Shown in pieces: positions 15,148 to 24,603 of a stretch of 64,000 bases of DNA. Location: assembly GCF_004346095.1 (NCBI RefSeq), contig NZ_SLZV01000004.1, forward strand, positions 1 to 64,000, in the 5' to 3' direction. The stretch's first letter is position 1, and every line of letters begins with the position of its first letter. Below the pieces are notes generated by a model that saw only the letters and a list, made by a program, of their open reading frames with translations, was not told the DNA's origin and searched no databases. The position numbers were made by a program, and so were the translations under genes. Origin of the DNA: Faecalimonas umbilicata. GTDB taxonomy: Bacteria; Bacillota; Clostridia; Lachnospirales; Lachnospiraceae.

Positions 15148-17007
15148 TCAGTTCTGATGAATCTGATAAGTTCCCGCCTCAAGATCTACGGTTACTTCTG
15201 TCCCGTCAGCAAAGACAGTTCTTTGTTTCTTATAATTTCCATCTAAAAATTCATGGCGCACCATCTCAGAATAAGCAACCTTTTCCTGAAGTTGTGCCAC
15301 AGTCCGATAGCGCTCAATCTCCTTTTCGAGTTCCTTTCCTTCTGCTTCGCAGTTTAAGTATGCGGCTCCACCGTTTAAAAGTGCATACAGCATATAGTCC
15401 CCTTCGGGCTGATCTGCATCCATCATCCATGGAACTACCATACAGTCATGGTATACAAGGTTAAATAGCGGAACCGGAACCCCAAGCATCGAACCCTTTT
15501 CTTCTACCATAAATGAATACGGGCTGTAATGGGCAGTCACAAGACTTGGCACTGCCCAGTCTATCGTCTCCTCGGAACTTGCAATAATTTCATTTGCGTT
15601 TAGAAAATCAAAACATTTTTTCCGATATTCCAGACATTCTTTTCGTGTCATTGTATGCCACGGATGCGCGCATTCATCCGGCTCGTTGCAGGTAAAGACA
15701 TCCAGATACGTTCCTTCCAGCTGAATTCCTTGACGAAAAAGTTCTGTAAAGTTTCTTCTCAAGTAAAGTGGAGACTGGCTTGCACAGATGTATGTCTGCC
15801 ATCCTCCTGCCCAACGGCAAAAATCCGGTTTTTTCCCTTCCGGAGAAATCATGGAGAATTCAGGATCATACGTCTTTGCATCAAAATAATAATCGCGGTA
15901 CTGATCGTGGATTGCAAAAATATAATTCATCTCTTTCATAGATTTCGACAGTGATCGCATTCCTTCCCATCCACCGGCTTCCTCACAAGCAGGCAGATAA
16001 TCCGGATGCTGGTTATCATATCCTGGGTTTCCCCATCCATCCAGATGCAGATAAACTTTTTCCAGTCCATGTTCTTTTAATTTCCTCATCTGCGCTTCTC
16101 TTACTGCAAACGGAATCACTTCATCATTTTTTTCTGGATGTTCTTTATCATAATAGAAAGAATCTGGCGATACATGTGTCTTAATTCCAGTATGTACGAT
16201 AGCAGAACCGATAAATTTGTCTACAACCGGATTTTTTGCTGCTTTTTCTTTTAACGTAACAAGCAGTGCGTTCTCCTTCGCGTAAGCTCTATATACTTTA
16301 CATAGATCATTATAGTCGGCATTCTTTAAGAAACGATATTTGATGGTACGCTTATAAGAAAGCTTTCCAAGGCTCGGAAGCCATCTGACAGATACATGAC
16401 AATAATCAGACTGTTCCGGATGTTCTACCTGATATCCGGCATCCCACGGATCACAGACAATCCCGATATACGCAGCTCCACATCTGACCTGTCCAAACCA
16501 TGGCATAAATGCCCCTGCACTGCACATTTGCCCGTCAAATACGATTTTTCCGGCATCATATTTCCAGTCATTTGGGATCAGTAAGCCCTGACGGTTTGTA
16601 ATTACGGTATACCAATCGCTTGTCTTTTTGCGAAACTCCATCTGCCCCGGCCAGTAAAAATTTCCAATGCACTGCTCTGATTCTGTAAGAGGATTCAGCT
16701 CAAAGAAGATATCCTCCGTCGCATACTCAATCCAGATGACTGTCTGAAAACTTAAAGTATCCTCTTTCCCCGAAAGATGAAAACCGGAAAATACACTTCT
16801 GATCCCACAGCCGACACCGGTATTCCACGAAAAGTGTTCTAGTTTTCCAGCCTGATGAAAATATATTTTTTTATCATTTACATAAAAATGTGGCTGATAC
16901 GTCTTTTCTGAACGCCATGTTTCGCCATGTGCTGTAATCTCGATGCCGAGCGTTTCTGTGTTCAGAACAAGCGCTGTACTCTGATGACTTACTTTGATTT
17001 CACTCAT
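15148..17007 (-). CDS. Putative TIM-barrel glycoside hydrolase (DUF5696-like)
   Basis: A 619-residue cytoplasmic protein without a signal peptide. The N-terminal beta-sandwich (about residues 1-240) resembles that of retaining alpha-glycosidases. The following barrel carries YLHLDGWGNPGYDNQHPDY, an aspartate motif GTYLDVFTCNEPDE that is a good candidate nucleophile, and ASSEETIDW as a candidate acid/base. A short C-terminal beta domain ends it. I associate the pattern with DUF5696/GH101-like proteins but cannot name a CAZy family or substrate. Partners are the AraC regulator downstream and the fucose genes upstream; a host-glycan or fucoside substrate is plausible. Confidence 0.6.
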   Translation of the reverse strand: MSEIKVSHQSTALVLNTETLGIEITAHGETWRSEKTYQPHFYVNDKKIYFHQAGKLEHFSWNTGVGCGIRSVFSGFHLSGKEDTLSFQTVIWIEYATEDIFFELNPLTESEQCIGNFYWPGQMEFRKKTSDWYTVITNRQGLLIPNDWKYDAGKIVFDGQMCSAGAFMPWFGQVRCGAAYIGIVCDPWDAGYQVEHPEQSDYCHVSVRWLPSLGKLSYKRTIKYRFLKNADYNDLCKVYRAYAKENALLVTLKEKAAKNPVVDKFIGSAIVHTGIKTHVSPDSFYYDKEHPEKNDEVIPFAVREAQMRKLKEHGLEKVYLHLDGWGNPGYDNQHPDYLPACEEAGGWEGMRSLSKSMKEMNYIFAIHDQYRDYYFDAKTYDPEFSMISPEGKKPDFCRWAGGWQTYICASQSPLYLRRNFTELFRQGIQLEGTYLDVFTCNEPDECAHPWHTMTRKECLEYRKKCFDFLNANEIIASSEETIDWAVPSLVTAHYSPYSFMVEEKGSMLGVPVPLFNLVYHDCMVVPWMMDADQPEGDYMLYALLNGGAAYLNCEAEGKELEKEIERYRTVAQLQEKVAYSEMVRHEFLDGNYKKQRTVFADGTEVTVDLEAGTYQIHQN

Positions 17008-17085
17008 ATCTAAATTCCCTCACTCTTTTTCTTTTCTCTTTTCCTACCAATACATCAAACATCTTTGATAGACTGTTTTCAGAAC

Positions 17086-17114
17086 ATTATAGCATAAATC
17101 CCGATTCTGCGAAA
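17086..17114 (-). promoter_or_regulatory. Promoter of the glycosidase-AraC pair
   Basis: Minus-strand TGCTATAAT extended -10 (hexamer 17086-17091) with a poor -35 (TTTCGC, 17109-17114). It sits directly behind the fucO terminator; a leader of about 70 nt precedes the ATG at 17007. Confidence 0.55.
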
Positions 17115-17156
17115 CAAAAACAGAGAGGAGACTCTATTTCCTAATACTCCTCTCTG
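17114..17156 (-). terminator. Terminator of the lactaldehyde reductase gene
   Basis: A ten-base-pair perfect stem, CAGAGAGGAG / CTCCTCTCTG (arms 17147-17156 and 17121-17130 on the plus strand), is followed on the minus strand by TTTTTGTTT. Confidence 0.85.
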
Positions 17157-17231
17157 CGATACCTTCTTTCATTAATAAAGGTGGATACTATCTCTTGCAA
17201 ATAGATCAAGTCCTGTTATAAAAATCTTTCC

Positions 17232-18377
17232 CTACATCAATTTTCTAAACAGTTCTTTCAAATCTTCTACGCTTGCATCTTTTGGATTTCCCGGAGCGCA
17301 TGCATCTGCATGAGCTGACTCAGCAAGGAACTGAAGATCTTCTTCTTTCAGTGCCTCCAGTTTTGTCGGGATTCCAACGTCCACGGAAAGTTTCTGTACA
17401 GCATCCACAGCTGCTTTCCGATATTCCTCGACAGACATCTCATCGACACCTTTCACTCCCATTGCCCGCGCGATTTCACGGTATTTTTCTCCCGAACACT
17501 CTGCATTATACTCCATAACGATCGGAAGCATCATCGCACATGCAACACCATGCGGGGTATCATAAACAGCACCAAGTGTATGTGCCATAGAGTGGGCAAT
17601 TCCAAGACCGACATTTGAGAAGCCCATTCCTGCAATATACTGTCCAAGCGCCATTCCTTCACGTCCTTCTTTTTCGTTTGCTACCGCGCTTCTCAACGAT
17701 TTTGCAATGATTTCAATCGCTTTTAAATGGAACATGTCTGTCATTTCCCATGCTGCTTTTGTTGTGTATCCTTCAATCGCATGTGTCAATGCATCCATAC
17801 CAGTGGATGCAGTCAGCCCTTTCGGCATAGAAGACATCATATCAGGATCTACAATTGCAACAACTGGCATGTCGTGTGGGTCTACACAGACAAATTTTCT
17901 TTTTCTCTCCACATCTGTAATGACATAGTTGATTGTAACTTCTGCTGCAGTTCCTGCCGTTGTCGGAACAGCGATGATCGGAACACACGGTTTTGTTGTA
18001 GGCGCAACACCTTCCAGACTTCTGACATCTTCAAACTCTGGGTTTGCGATAATAATGCCGATTGCCTTTGCGGTATCCATTGAAGAGCCTCCGCCGATTG
18101 CAACAATATAGTCTGCGTTTGCCGCTTTAAATGCCTTGACACCATTTTGCACATTCTCAATTGTCGGATTTGCTTTAATATCAGAATACATCTCATAAGC
18201 AAGTCCTGCCTCTTCGAGTACACTTGTCACCTTTCCTGTTACTCCAAATTGGATCAGATCCGGATCCGAGCAGACAAATGCCTTCTTAAATGACCGGGCT
18301 TTTGCCTCTGTTGCGATTTCTTTGATCGCTCCTGCTCCGTGATAGGATGTCTCGTTTAACATAATTCTGTTTGCCAT
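17232..18377 (-). CDS. fucO: Lactaldehyde reductase (iron-containing alcohol dehydrogenase)
   Basis: A 381-residue group III alcohol dehydrogenase. Residues about 85-105 carry the nucleotide-binding IGGGSSMDTAKAIG. The metal site is formed by Asp and His residues in the second half (GMDALTHAIEGY, GIAHSMAHTLGAVYDTPHG). FucO reduces lactaldehyde, released by fuculose-phosphate aldolase, to 1,2-propanediol, consuming NADH; the adjacent fucose genes support that assignment over a generic alcohol dehydrogenase. The start is the ATG at 18377, ten bases after AAGGAG; a TTG at 18386 touches that site. A Rex-type operator lies 67 bp upstream. Confidence 0.88.
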   Translation of the reverse strand: MANRIMLNETSYHGAGAIKEIATEAKARSFKKAFVCSDPDLIQFGVTGKVTSVLEEAGLAYEMYSDIKANPTIENVQNGVKAFKAANADYIVAIGGGSSMDTAKAIGIIIANPEFEDVRSLEGVAPTTKPCVPIIAVPTTAGTAAEVTINYVITDVERKRKFVCVDPHDMPVVAIVDPDMMSSMPKGLTASTGMDALTHAIEGYTTKAAWEMTDMFHLKAIEIIAKSLRSAVANEKEGREGMALGQYIAGMGFSNVGLGIAHSMAHTLGAVYDTPHGVACAMMLPIVMEYNAECSGEKYREIARAMGVKGVDEMSVEEYRKAAVDAVQKLSVDVGIPTKLEALKEEDLQFLAESAHADACAPGNPKDASVEDLKELFRKLM

Positions 18378-18443
18378 TGTCCTCAATCTCCTTTTCTCTG
18401 ATATAGCATGTTTTCTTTACTCTATGCCTATCTCATCTTTCTT

Positions 18444-18461
18444 TTGTTTACATTTTAACAA
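18444..18461. promoter_or_regulatory. Rex-type operator in the fucO promoter
   Basis: TTGTTTACATTTTAACAA matches the Rex consensus TTGTTAA-N4-TTAACAA at 13 of 14 defined positions. It overlaps the best -10 (minus-strand TGTTAAAAT, hexamer 18452-18457), an ideal repression position. Rex itself is encoded at 52644-53291. The neighbouring TetR gene is a second possible user of the palindrome. Confidence 0.7.
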
Positions 18462-18505
18462 TTCTTTTTCCAAATAGAAAGTTACAAAAAAGGAAATCTG
18501 TCACT

Positions 18506-19093
18506 TTACAAAAGTTTCAGCTTTTTGAATATAGCAGAAAGTTCTTCGGGCATCGCGGCAACAAGCAGTGATGCAAGCTCTTCCGGTGTCCCTTTCCATT
18601 GTCCCAGCAGCCACTGTACAGTCATATAGATCGATCCGTGACAATACATTTCCAATAAAAATCGAACGCGATCGGAAATCTGCCTTTGCGTATTCTGCTC
18701 AATTTTCTCTGTATAAAACTGGAGAATCAACTGAAAGTCATGATCCCTCAGACAATTCTGGTCATCATTTTTGAATGCTGCCCGGAAAAACATCTTCTCC
18801 TGACGAATATAACAAAACTTATTGACAAGTCCCTCATAGATGGTCTCTCCTTCTCCCATGTGTTCAAATGACTCCAGGAGAATTTTGTCAAAATACCAAT
18901 TGATCAGATCGTATTTGTCCTTGAAATTTCGATAAAAGGTCTGCCTTGTTATACCACACGCCTCCACAATCTCTTTGACGGTAATTTTTTCCACGGGCGC
19001 CGTTTTCATGCATTGTTTCATCGCATCCGCAAGCCGGTATTTCATGCGGTCAGTATTTTTTCCGTATGCATTGCTGTCACACAAATATTCCAT
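18506..19093 (-). CDS. TetR-family regulator (DhaS-like)
   Basis: A 195-residue repressor. The N-terminal HTH is at about residues 25-65 (KITVKEIVEACGITRQTFYRNFKDKYDLINWYF), followed by an all-helical ligand domain of the TetR_C_8 type seen in DhaS, an activator of dihydroxyacetone metabolism. The ATG at 19093 with GGGAG eight bases upstream is chosen over a GTG at 19117. It lies between the fuc operon terminator and fucO, so it probably controls one or both, and perhaps itself through the inverted repeat at 19148-19162. Confidence 0.83.
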   Translation of the reverse strand: MEYLCDSNAYGKNTDRMKYRLADAMKQCMKTAPVEKITVKEIVEACGITRQTFYRNFKDKYDLINWYFDKILLESFEHMGEGETIYEGLVNKFCYIRQEKMFFRAAFKNDDQNCLRDHDFQLILQFYTEKIEQNTQRQISDRVRFLLEMYCHGSIYMTVQWLLGQWKGTPEELASLLVAAMPEELSAIFKKLKLL

Positions 19094-19147
19094 AGGTATT
19101 GCTCCCTCTTTTACCACAAATCTTTTTCCTCTCTCTTCTCTGCTTTT

Positions 19148-19162
19148 AGACAGATTTTGTCT
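19148..19162. promoter_or_regulatory. Inverted repeat in the TetR leader, candidate autoregulatory operator
   Basis: AGACAGATTTTGTCT (arms AGACA/TGTCT, 5-bp centre) lies about 35-50 bp downstream of the predicted TetR promoter and is the only clear palindrome in that leader. Confidence 0.35.
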
Positions 19163-19201
19163 CTTTCTAAGTTCATCTTTCTGTCAAAAATCCTTAAATT
19201 C

Positions 19202-19230
19202 ATTATATACACATTGTCTGAAGAACACAA
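19202..19230 (-). promoter_or_regulatory. Promoter of the TetR gene
   Basis: Minus-strand TTGTGT (-35; 19225-19230), 17-bp spacer, TATAAT (-10; 19202-19207). The -35 abuts the fuc operon terminator. Confidence 0.55.
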
Positions 19231-19277
19231 GAAAAAAGCCGGCACGCTGTATGATTTGGTACCGGTCTTTTCTCTTG
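19227..19277 (-). terminator. Terminator of the fuc catabolic operon
   Basis: CCGGTAC pairs with GTGCCGG (one G-T pair), extended through AAAAG/CTTTT and CAAGA/TCTTG arms, with T-runs on both sides. It can act in both directions and lies 18 bp after the aldolase stop. Confidence 0.8.
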
Positions 19278-19295
19278 TTTTATTGTTTTTTATTT

Positions 19296-19991
19296 TTAGA
19301 TGGTCGGCTCCTCATGATATTTCCGATATCCCGGATGTCTGCCCGTAACCTGATACTGCTCTCTCATAGAGATCAGACGGTCGATATTCTGGCGAGAAAG
19401 TTCCCTGGCACCTCCGAGTAATTTTGCATTTAAGGAAATCTGCGCAAACAATTCCAGTGTTTCCATCCGGTAATATGCCCCGATGATATCCGGCCCTACT
19501 GCCAGTGCGCCATGATTCTGTAAAAGCATCGCATCATGATCGGCAAGATACGGAGCGATCGCTTCAGGTACTTCCTCTGTGGAAGGTGTTCCGTAAGGAG
19601 TAACCGGAACGGAGCCGAGGGAGATCACAGTTTCAATCATCGAATAATCATCCAGCGGAATGTTTGCCACTGCAAACCCGGTCGCCACCGGCGGATGTGC
19701 GTGCAGCACTGCTCCGACATCTTCTCTTTCTCTGTAGCAGCGCAGATGCATTTTAATCTCCGAAGAAGGACGCAGTCCCGGTTCTCCGTCAAGAACCTTC
19801 CCATTTTTATCAATACGGACAAGTTTCTCCGGTGTAATAAAACTTTTGCTCATACCTGTAGGGGTTGCAAGAAATGTCCCATCTTCTAATCGAACGGAAA
19901 CATTTCCATCGTTGGCTGCCACCCATCCTTTTTGCCACATTTTATGACACACATCACAGATCTGTTCTCTTAACTCTCTATACTCTTTCAT
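19296..19991 (-). CDS. fucA: L-fuculose-1-phosphate aldolase (class II aldolase/adducin family)
   Basis: A 231-residue zinc-dependent aldolase that splits fuculose-1-phosphate into lactaldehyde and dihydroxyacetone phosphate. Visible family motifs are ANDGNVSVRL near residue 26, TPTGMSK, the zinc ligands HAHPP (His near 101/103) and the later QNHGALAVG histidine. About 15 residues longer at the C-terminus than the E. coli enzyme. It overlaps the kinase gene upstream by 4 bp and is the last gene before the operon terminator. RhaD- or AraD-like activity is possible in the fold, but the fucose isomerase and GH29 neighbours decide for fucose. Confidence 0.9.
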   Translation of the reverse strand: MKEYRELREQICDVCHKMWQKGWVAANDGNVSVRLEDGTFLATPTGMSKSFITPEKLVRIDKNGKVLDGEPGLRPSSEIKMHLRCYREREDVGAVLHAHPPVATGFAVANIPLDDYSMIETVISLGSVPVTPYGTPSTEEVPEAIAPYLADHDAMLLQNHGALAVGPDIIGAYYRMETLELFAQISLNAKLLGGARELSRQNIDRLISMREQYQVTGRHPGYRKYHEEPTI

Positions 19992-21484
19992 AATATGTTG
20001 TCCTCTCTCACTTTTACTGTATGTTTCCAGATTTCATATATTTCATCCCACACTTCGGTATCCGAAGGCTCGTATCGTTTAAGATCTTCTGAAGTTCTGA
20101 TCAGACCACGAAGCTCCTTTACATCTTTTACTTCCTGCTCTGCAATGAGCTGCATCCCAAGATTTCCGTATACCGTTGCTTCCTGTGGGCCAGTGATAAC
20201 CGGTACCTTGCAGGCATTGGCCGTCATCTGACAGAGCAGATTGCTTTGGATCCCTCCACCCACCATATAGATCGCCCGATATTTTTTTTGCGTACAATCT
20301 TGAATTTCTTCCATTGCATTTCTGTAACAAAGTGCAAGACTCTCATCGATTCCTCTGACAATTGCTCCCGGTGTTTCGGGAATGTTCTGTCCGCTCTCTT
20401 GACAAAATCTTTGAATTCTCTTTGGCATATTTCCTTCCGGGAGAAAAATCGGTGCATCCGGGTCTAACAGACAGCAAAACGGTTTTGCAGATTTTGCCAT
20501 GTCCTCGAGCTCTCCAAAGGAATACGCCTGTCCTTCCCGCATCCATTGCCTGCGGCTCTCCTGAATCATCCACAATCCCACAATATTTTTCAAAAAGGAA
20601 ATTTTATTTTCACAGCCGCCTTCATTTGTCATTCCGTAGGAAAATGCTTTCTCATTGATCAGCGGCTCCTTTAACTCCGTCCCAAATAATGACCATGTAC
20701 CACAACTCAAAAACAGAAAATCCTCTTCTTCTGCCGGAATTGCCGCCATAGCACTCTGCGTATCGTGACCTGCCACCGTAATAACCTTCAATGACTTCAC
20801 ACCAAGTTCCTGACTCAGCTCTCTTCGGAGCATTCCAAGCGGTATGCCAGGCATGGAGATATCTGGAAACAGTCTTCTGGAAATCCCTGCTGCTTTTAAG
20901 ATTTCTTCTGACCAGCTTTTTCCTCTCGCATCCAGAAGCTGTGAAGTGGAAGCAATCGAATATTCCGCAGTCCTTTCTCCTGATAGAAAATACCCGAACA
21001 AATCCGGCAGAAACAAAACTTGCCCTGCCATCCCAAACAAGTCTTTTCGGATCTTTTTCTCTGCCAGGAGCTGATAGAAAGTATTGATCTCCATAAACTG
21101 GCTTCCTGTAATTTCATACAAAAAGGACTCTTCTATCTGTGCAGTAGCTTCTCTTCGCATTCCGCTGGTACGCAGATCACGATAATGGATTGGATTTGTA
21201 AGAAGTTGTCCGCTTTGATCAAGCAGACCATAATCGACACCCCAGGTATCAATTCCGATGCTGTCTGTGTTCCCTCCTGCTTTTAATATTCCTTTTTTCA
21301 GTTCACAGAACAATCTGAGGAAATCCCAGCACATCACGGAAGTCTCTTTGCCCCACAAAGTCACCGGTTCATTTGCAAAACGATGTATTTCTTCCAGAGA
21401 AATCCGGTTTCCGTCAAAATTTCCTTTTACCACTCTTCCGCTGGAACCTCCAAAATCGGCCGCCAGCATGTGCTTTTCTGCCAT
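19988..21484 (-). CDS. fucK: L-fuculokinase (FGGY family, rhamnulokinase-like)
   Basis: A 498-residue sugar kinase. N-terminal ADFGGSSGRV phosphate loop, substrate region GIDTWGVDYGLLD, and C-terminal ATP-binding MVGGGIQSNLLCQMTA. Sequence style is closer to rhamnulokinases than to E. coli FucK, as is common in Clostridia, where the RhaB-like kinase serves fucose. The operon setting between fucose isomerase and the aldolase supports fuculose as substrate. Activity on rhamnulose cannot be excluded. The ATG follows AAGGATAGAAA. Confidence 0.85.
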   Translation of the reverse strand: MAEKHMLAADFGGSSGRVVKGNFDGNRISLEEIHRFANEPVTLWGKETSVMCWDFLRLFCELKKGILKAGGNTDSIGIDTWGVDYGLLDQSGQLLTNPIHYRDLRTSGMRREATAQIEESFLYEITGSQFMEINTFYQLLAEKKIRKDLFGMAGQVLFLPDLFGYFLSGERTAEYSIASTSQLLDARGKSWSEEILKAAGISRRLFPDISMPGIPLGMLRRELSQELGVKSLKVITVAGHDTQSAMAAIPAEEEDFLFLSCGTWSLFGTELKEPLINEKAFSYGMTNEGGCENKISFLKNIVGLWMIQESRRQWMREGQAYSFGELEDMAKSAKPFCCLLDPDAPIFLPEGNMPKRIQRFCQESGQNIPETPGAIVRGIDESLALCYRNAMEEIQDCTQKKYRAIYMVGGGIQSNLLCQMTANACKVPVITGPQEATVYGNLGMQLIAEQEVKDVKELRGLIRTSEDLKRYEPSDTEVWDEIYEIWKHTVKVREDNIL

Positions 21485-21532
21485 TTTCTATCCTTCTTTC
21501 TACTTTTTAGTCGTTGGAGCACTCCAGAAGTT

Positions 21533-23326
21533 TTATCGATAAAGCGGTCCATAAGCGGAACATGCCCGATAGTCCTGCCCTTCTTTATCCATTCCGAACG
21601 CATTCCATGCAGCTGGACGGAAAATGTTCTCTTCTGCTACATTGTGCATAGAAACCGGTATCCTTAACATAGAACAAAGTGTGATCAGATCGGCACCGAT
21701 ATGTCCGTAGCTGATTGCCCCATGATTTGCTCCCCAATTATTCATCACATCATAAGCGGTCCGAAATGCCGGACTGTCATTGGTTCTCGGAACAAACCAA
21801 GTACACGGCCATGTATAATCTGTTCGCTTCCATAGAATATCTGATACCTCCTCCGGCAGTCGGATCGTCCATCCCTCTGCAATCTGCAGCGCAGGTCCAA
21901 GACCTTTGATCAAATTCAGGCGGATCATTGTCACTGGCATCTCTGCATTGGTAAGAAATCTCGAAGAATACCCACCACCGCGAAAGTATCCAAAATCTGC
22001 TGGATTCCATGTGACATTTTCTAGTATCTGTCTCTGATCTTCCTCAGTCACTTCATACCATGGCTTCATAACTGCATTGCCACAATCATCTTTCGCTTCT
22101 CCACAGGCATCCAGACATGCTGCGCCGGAGTTGATCAAATGGATCATTCCGCCTGCTTTGGCAGCTTTTCCTTCCATGGTATACCCTGTTGCTTTCCATA
22201 CAGCCTCTGGGCTCCAGTAAGTTCTGACATCTGCAAAAATCTGTGCACGATTTGTCAAAAGTTTCATAAACAACATTCCAATTCCGTTTAACACATCATT
22301 TTCTGTAGCAAGGATATACGGCTCACGCGGTCCATCCCAGTCAAAGGAGGTATTTAAAAGTGCCTCTGCAAAATCTCCGTTTGGATAAAAATCTGTCCAC
22401 TGTCTCTGTCCCTGAAAACCTGCTGCCAAAGCATTGTGTCCCATCTGTTCTTCCTCGCATCCTTCCGGAAGATTCGGATTTCCATTCATGAGGTCTTTGA
22501 TAATACACATCATTTTTACAACAAATTCCCAGTCATGGTCTTTCTGTTCTCTTGTTTTTTGTACCGCTTCCGGATTTTTATCAAATCCTTCTTTGCAGTG
22601 TTCTTTTGTCCATTTGAGTGCCTTCTGAAATTCTTCTTCATCGTAGATTCCTTCTTCCATGCGGCGGATCAGTTCTACTTCGTCCACAGATTCCATACGC
22701 ATACCGAGATACTCTTCCAAAAATGCAGCATCGATGATGGAGCCACCAATTCCCATTGTCACAGATCCAATCTGCAAATAAGAAGTTCCACGCATAGATG
22801 CCACTGCTACTGCACTTCTCCCAAATCGCAGAAGCTTCTCCTTGACATCTTCAGGAATCTCGCGCGCGGAGGCCGGCTGTACTTCATGCCCATAGATCCC
22901 AAATGCTGGAAGACCTTTCTGCGCGTGTGTTGCAAGGACACTTGCCAGATAGACTGCTCCTGGTCGCTCTGTCCCGTTAAATCCCCAGACTGCTTTTATC
23001 GTTTTCGGATCCATGTCCATTGTCTCGGCTCCATAACACCAACATGGTGTCACAGTGAGTGTAATGTCAACCCCCTCCCGGCGGAACTTATCCTGGCAGG
23101 CTGCCGCCTCTGCGACACCGCCAATTGTTGTATCAGCCAGAACAACTTGAACAGGCTCTCCATTTGCATACCGGAGATTCTCACGGAAAAGAGTTGCCGC
23201 TGCTTTTGCCATGCTCCATGTCTGCTCTTCCAATGATTCTCTTACTTTTAAATATCCTCTTCTTCCATCTATCGTTGGGCGAATCCCAATAACCGGATAA
23301 GCGCCGATTCTTCTGTTTCTGCTCAT
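21533..23326 (-). CDS. fucI: L-fucose isomerase
   Basis: A 597-residue enzyme converting L-fucose to L-fuculose with a Mn2+ cofactor. The family opening [29 protein letters not shown] is typical, as are [16 protein letters not shown] and ...[15 protein letters not shown]. Length matches the family (about 590). The candidate metal ligands are the acidic residues in the central domain and the His near [11 protein letters not shown] at the end. It overlaps the preceding oxidoreductase gene by 4 bp. D-arabinose isomerase activity is a usual side reaction. Confidence 0.94.
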   Translation of the reverse strand: MSRNRRIGAYPVIGIRPTIDGRRGYLKVRESLEEQTWSMAKAAATLFRENLRYANGEPVQVVLADTTIGGVAEAAACQDKFRREGVDITLTVTPCWCYGAETMDMDPKTIKAVWGFNGTERPGAVYLASVLATHAQKGLPAFGIYGHEVQPASAREIPEDVKEKLLRFGRSAVAVASMRGTSYLQIGSVTMGIGGSIIDAAFLEEYLGMRMESVDEVELIRRMEEGIYDEEEFQKALKWTKEHCKEGFDKNPEAVQKTREQKDHDWEFVVKMMCIIKDLMNGNPNLPEGCEEEQMGHNALAAGFQGQRQWTDFYPNGDFAEALLNTSFDWDGPREPYILATENDVLNGIGMLFMKLLTNRAQIFADVRTYWSPEAVWKATGYTMEGKAAKAGGMIHLINSGAACLDACGEAKDDCGNAVMKPWYEVTEEDQRQILENVTWNPADFGYFRGGGYSSRFLTNAEMPVTMIRLNLIKGLGPALQIAEGWTIRLPEEVSDILWKRTDYTWPCTWFVPRTNDSPAFRTAYDVMNNWGANHGAISYGHIGADLITLCSMLRIPVSMHNVAEENIFRPAAWNAFGMDKEGQDYRACSAYGPLYR

Positions 23327-24603
23327 CGTTGTACCTCCTCCATTAAATTCTTCTTATAGGTTGCAAAGTCGATCGTCTCTCCACTGAGCCTTGATTCCTC
23401 CGCTGCCAGTGCCATCAGATGACTGTCTACAGAAATTCCGGCACCTGTCGGTACCTCGCTATTTTCTGAATTTCCAAGAAGCTGGACAAAATCGTGCATC
23501 ATTCTCTCGTCACTTCCGCTGTGTCCTTTGGACGGCGTATGTAAATAAATCTCCTCGGTATTTCCACTGACAAAATCAAAAATACGGATTCTTCCTTCCT
23601 CCATATCTCCTTGTATTTCTCCATTTGTCCCCATCAGCGTGATTGTGCGCTTACATTCTTTTGTAAAAGCACTCATCACAAAGGAAACTTCCACGTCATT
23701 TTCAAATTCCATATTGACAATCTGATGGTCTACTACCGTATTATCACAGCAAAACACACAGCGCCCGTACGGTCCTGTTTTCAGCGCCGTGAGCACTGAT
23801 TCTTTGTCACTTGTCGGAGTCACCGCATAGACGAGTCCGTCTGTCTCTGCCTTTGGATGTTCCAAATAAAACTTCGGTGCATAAAAAGCACAGTGATCTC
23901 TATGAGGGCATCCATCCATGCACTGCTTTGGTGCATGTGCAGGCGCATTTTCTTCTTTAAAAAAAGTAAGTTTCCCAAAAGAACTGATTTTTTTGCATGG
24001 AGCTTTTGCAAGCCACAGAAGAATATCCATATCATGGCAGCACTTCTGCAGGATCATTGGGCTGGATTCTTTTGCATTTCTCCAGTTTCCTCTCACAAAG
24101 CTGTGTGCATGATGCCAGAACCCGACTGATTCCATCGCCTGTATGCTCATTAACTTCCCTATTTTCCCGGAATCAAGTAATTCTTTCAGTTTTGTGTAAA
24201 AAGAGGAATAACGAAGCACATGGCAGATTGCCAGCACCCGGTTATATTTTTCCGCAAGCATTCCCATTTGAATGATTTCTTCTTTTTTAGGCGACATCGG
24301 CTTTTCACAAAGTACATGATACCCTCTTTGAAGAGCCATCGTCACTGGCTCATAATGCATCTGATCCTGTGTGCAGACAAGTGCACAGTCTGCCATACAT
24401 TCTTTCTGAAGTAGCTTTTCATAACTTTCATATTGATTTTCTTCTGGAATTTTATGAAGTGCTGCTATCTGCTTTCTGCGCGCAATATCAGGTTCTGCAA
24501 CCGCTACAATTTGAAATTCATCTGGATGTTCCAGTGCATAGGAGGCGTATACATGTCCTCCGCGGAGCCCTGCTCCAATTAGGATGGCTGTTATTTTTCC
24601 CAT
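23323..24603 (-). CDS. Gfo/Idh/MocA-family oxidoreductase
   Basis: A 426-residue NAD(P)-dependent sugar oxidoreductase. The Rossmann start is [18 protein letters not shown], the cofactor-binding [11 protein letters not shown] follows near residue 95, and a C-terminal alpha/beta domain carries the substrate site. An insert with several cysteines and histidines ([17 protein letters not shown]) is unusual for the family and could bind metal. The start is the ATG at 24603, which gives the canonical N-terminus; 45 codons of open frame upstream lie inside the GH29 gene. It sits between the fucosidase and fucose isomerase genes, so it may oxidise or rearrange a fucoside or fucose derivative. The exact reaction is unknown. 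Confidence 0.8.
   Translation of the reverse strand: MGKITAILIGAGLRGGHVYASYALEHPDEFQIVAVAEPDIARRKQIAALHKIPEENQYESYEKLLQKECMADCALVCTQDQMHYEPVTMALQRGYHVLCEKPMSPKKEEIIQMGMLAEKYNRVLAICHVLRYSSFYTKLKELLDSGKIGKLMSIQAMESVGFWHHAHSFVRGNWRNAKESSPMILQKCCHDMDILLWLAKAPCKKISSFGKLTFFKEENAPAHAPKQCMDGCPHRDHCAFYAPKFYLEHPKAETDGLVYAVTPTSDKESVLTALKTGPYGRCVFCCDNTVVDHQIVNMEFENDVEVSFVMSAFTKECKRTITLMGTNGEIQGDMEEGRIRIFDFVSGNTEEIYLHTPSKGHSGSDERMMHDFVQLLGNSENSEVPTGAGISVDSHLMALAAEESRLSGETIDFATYKKNLMEEVQR

Noticed and set aside
22436-23236. A 266-codon plus-strand frame
   Set aside because: Entirely antisense to fucose isomerase, with Cys/His/Phe-rich nonsense typical of opposite-strand frames.
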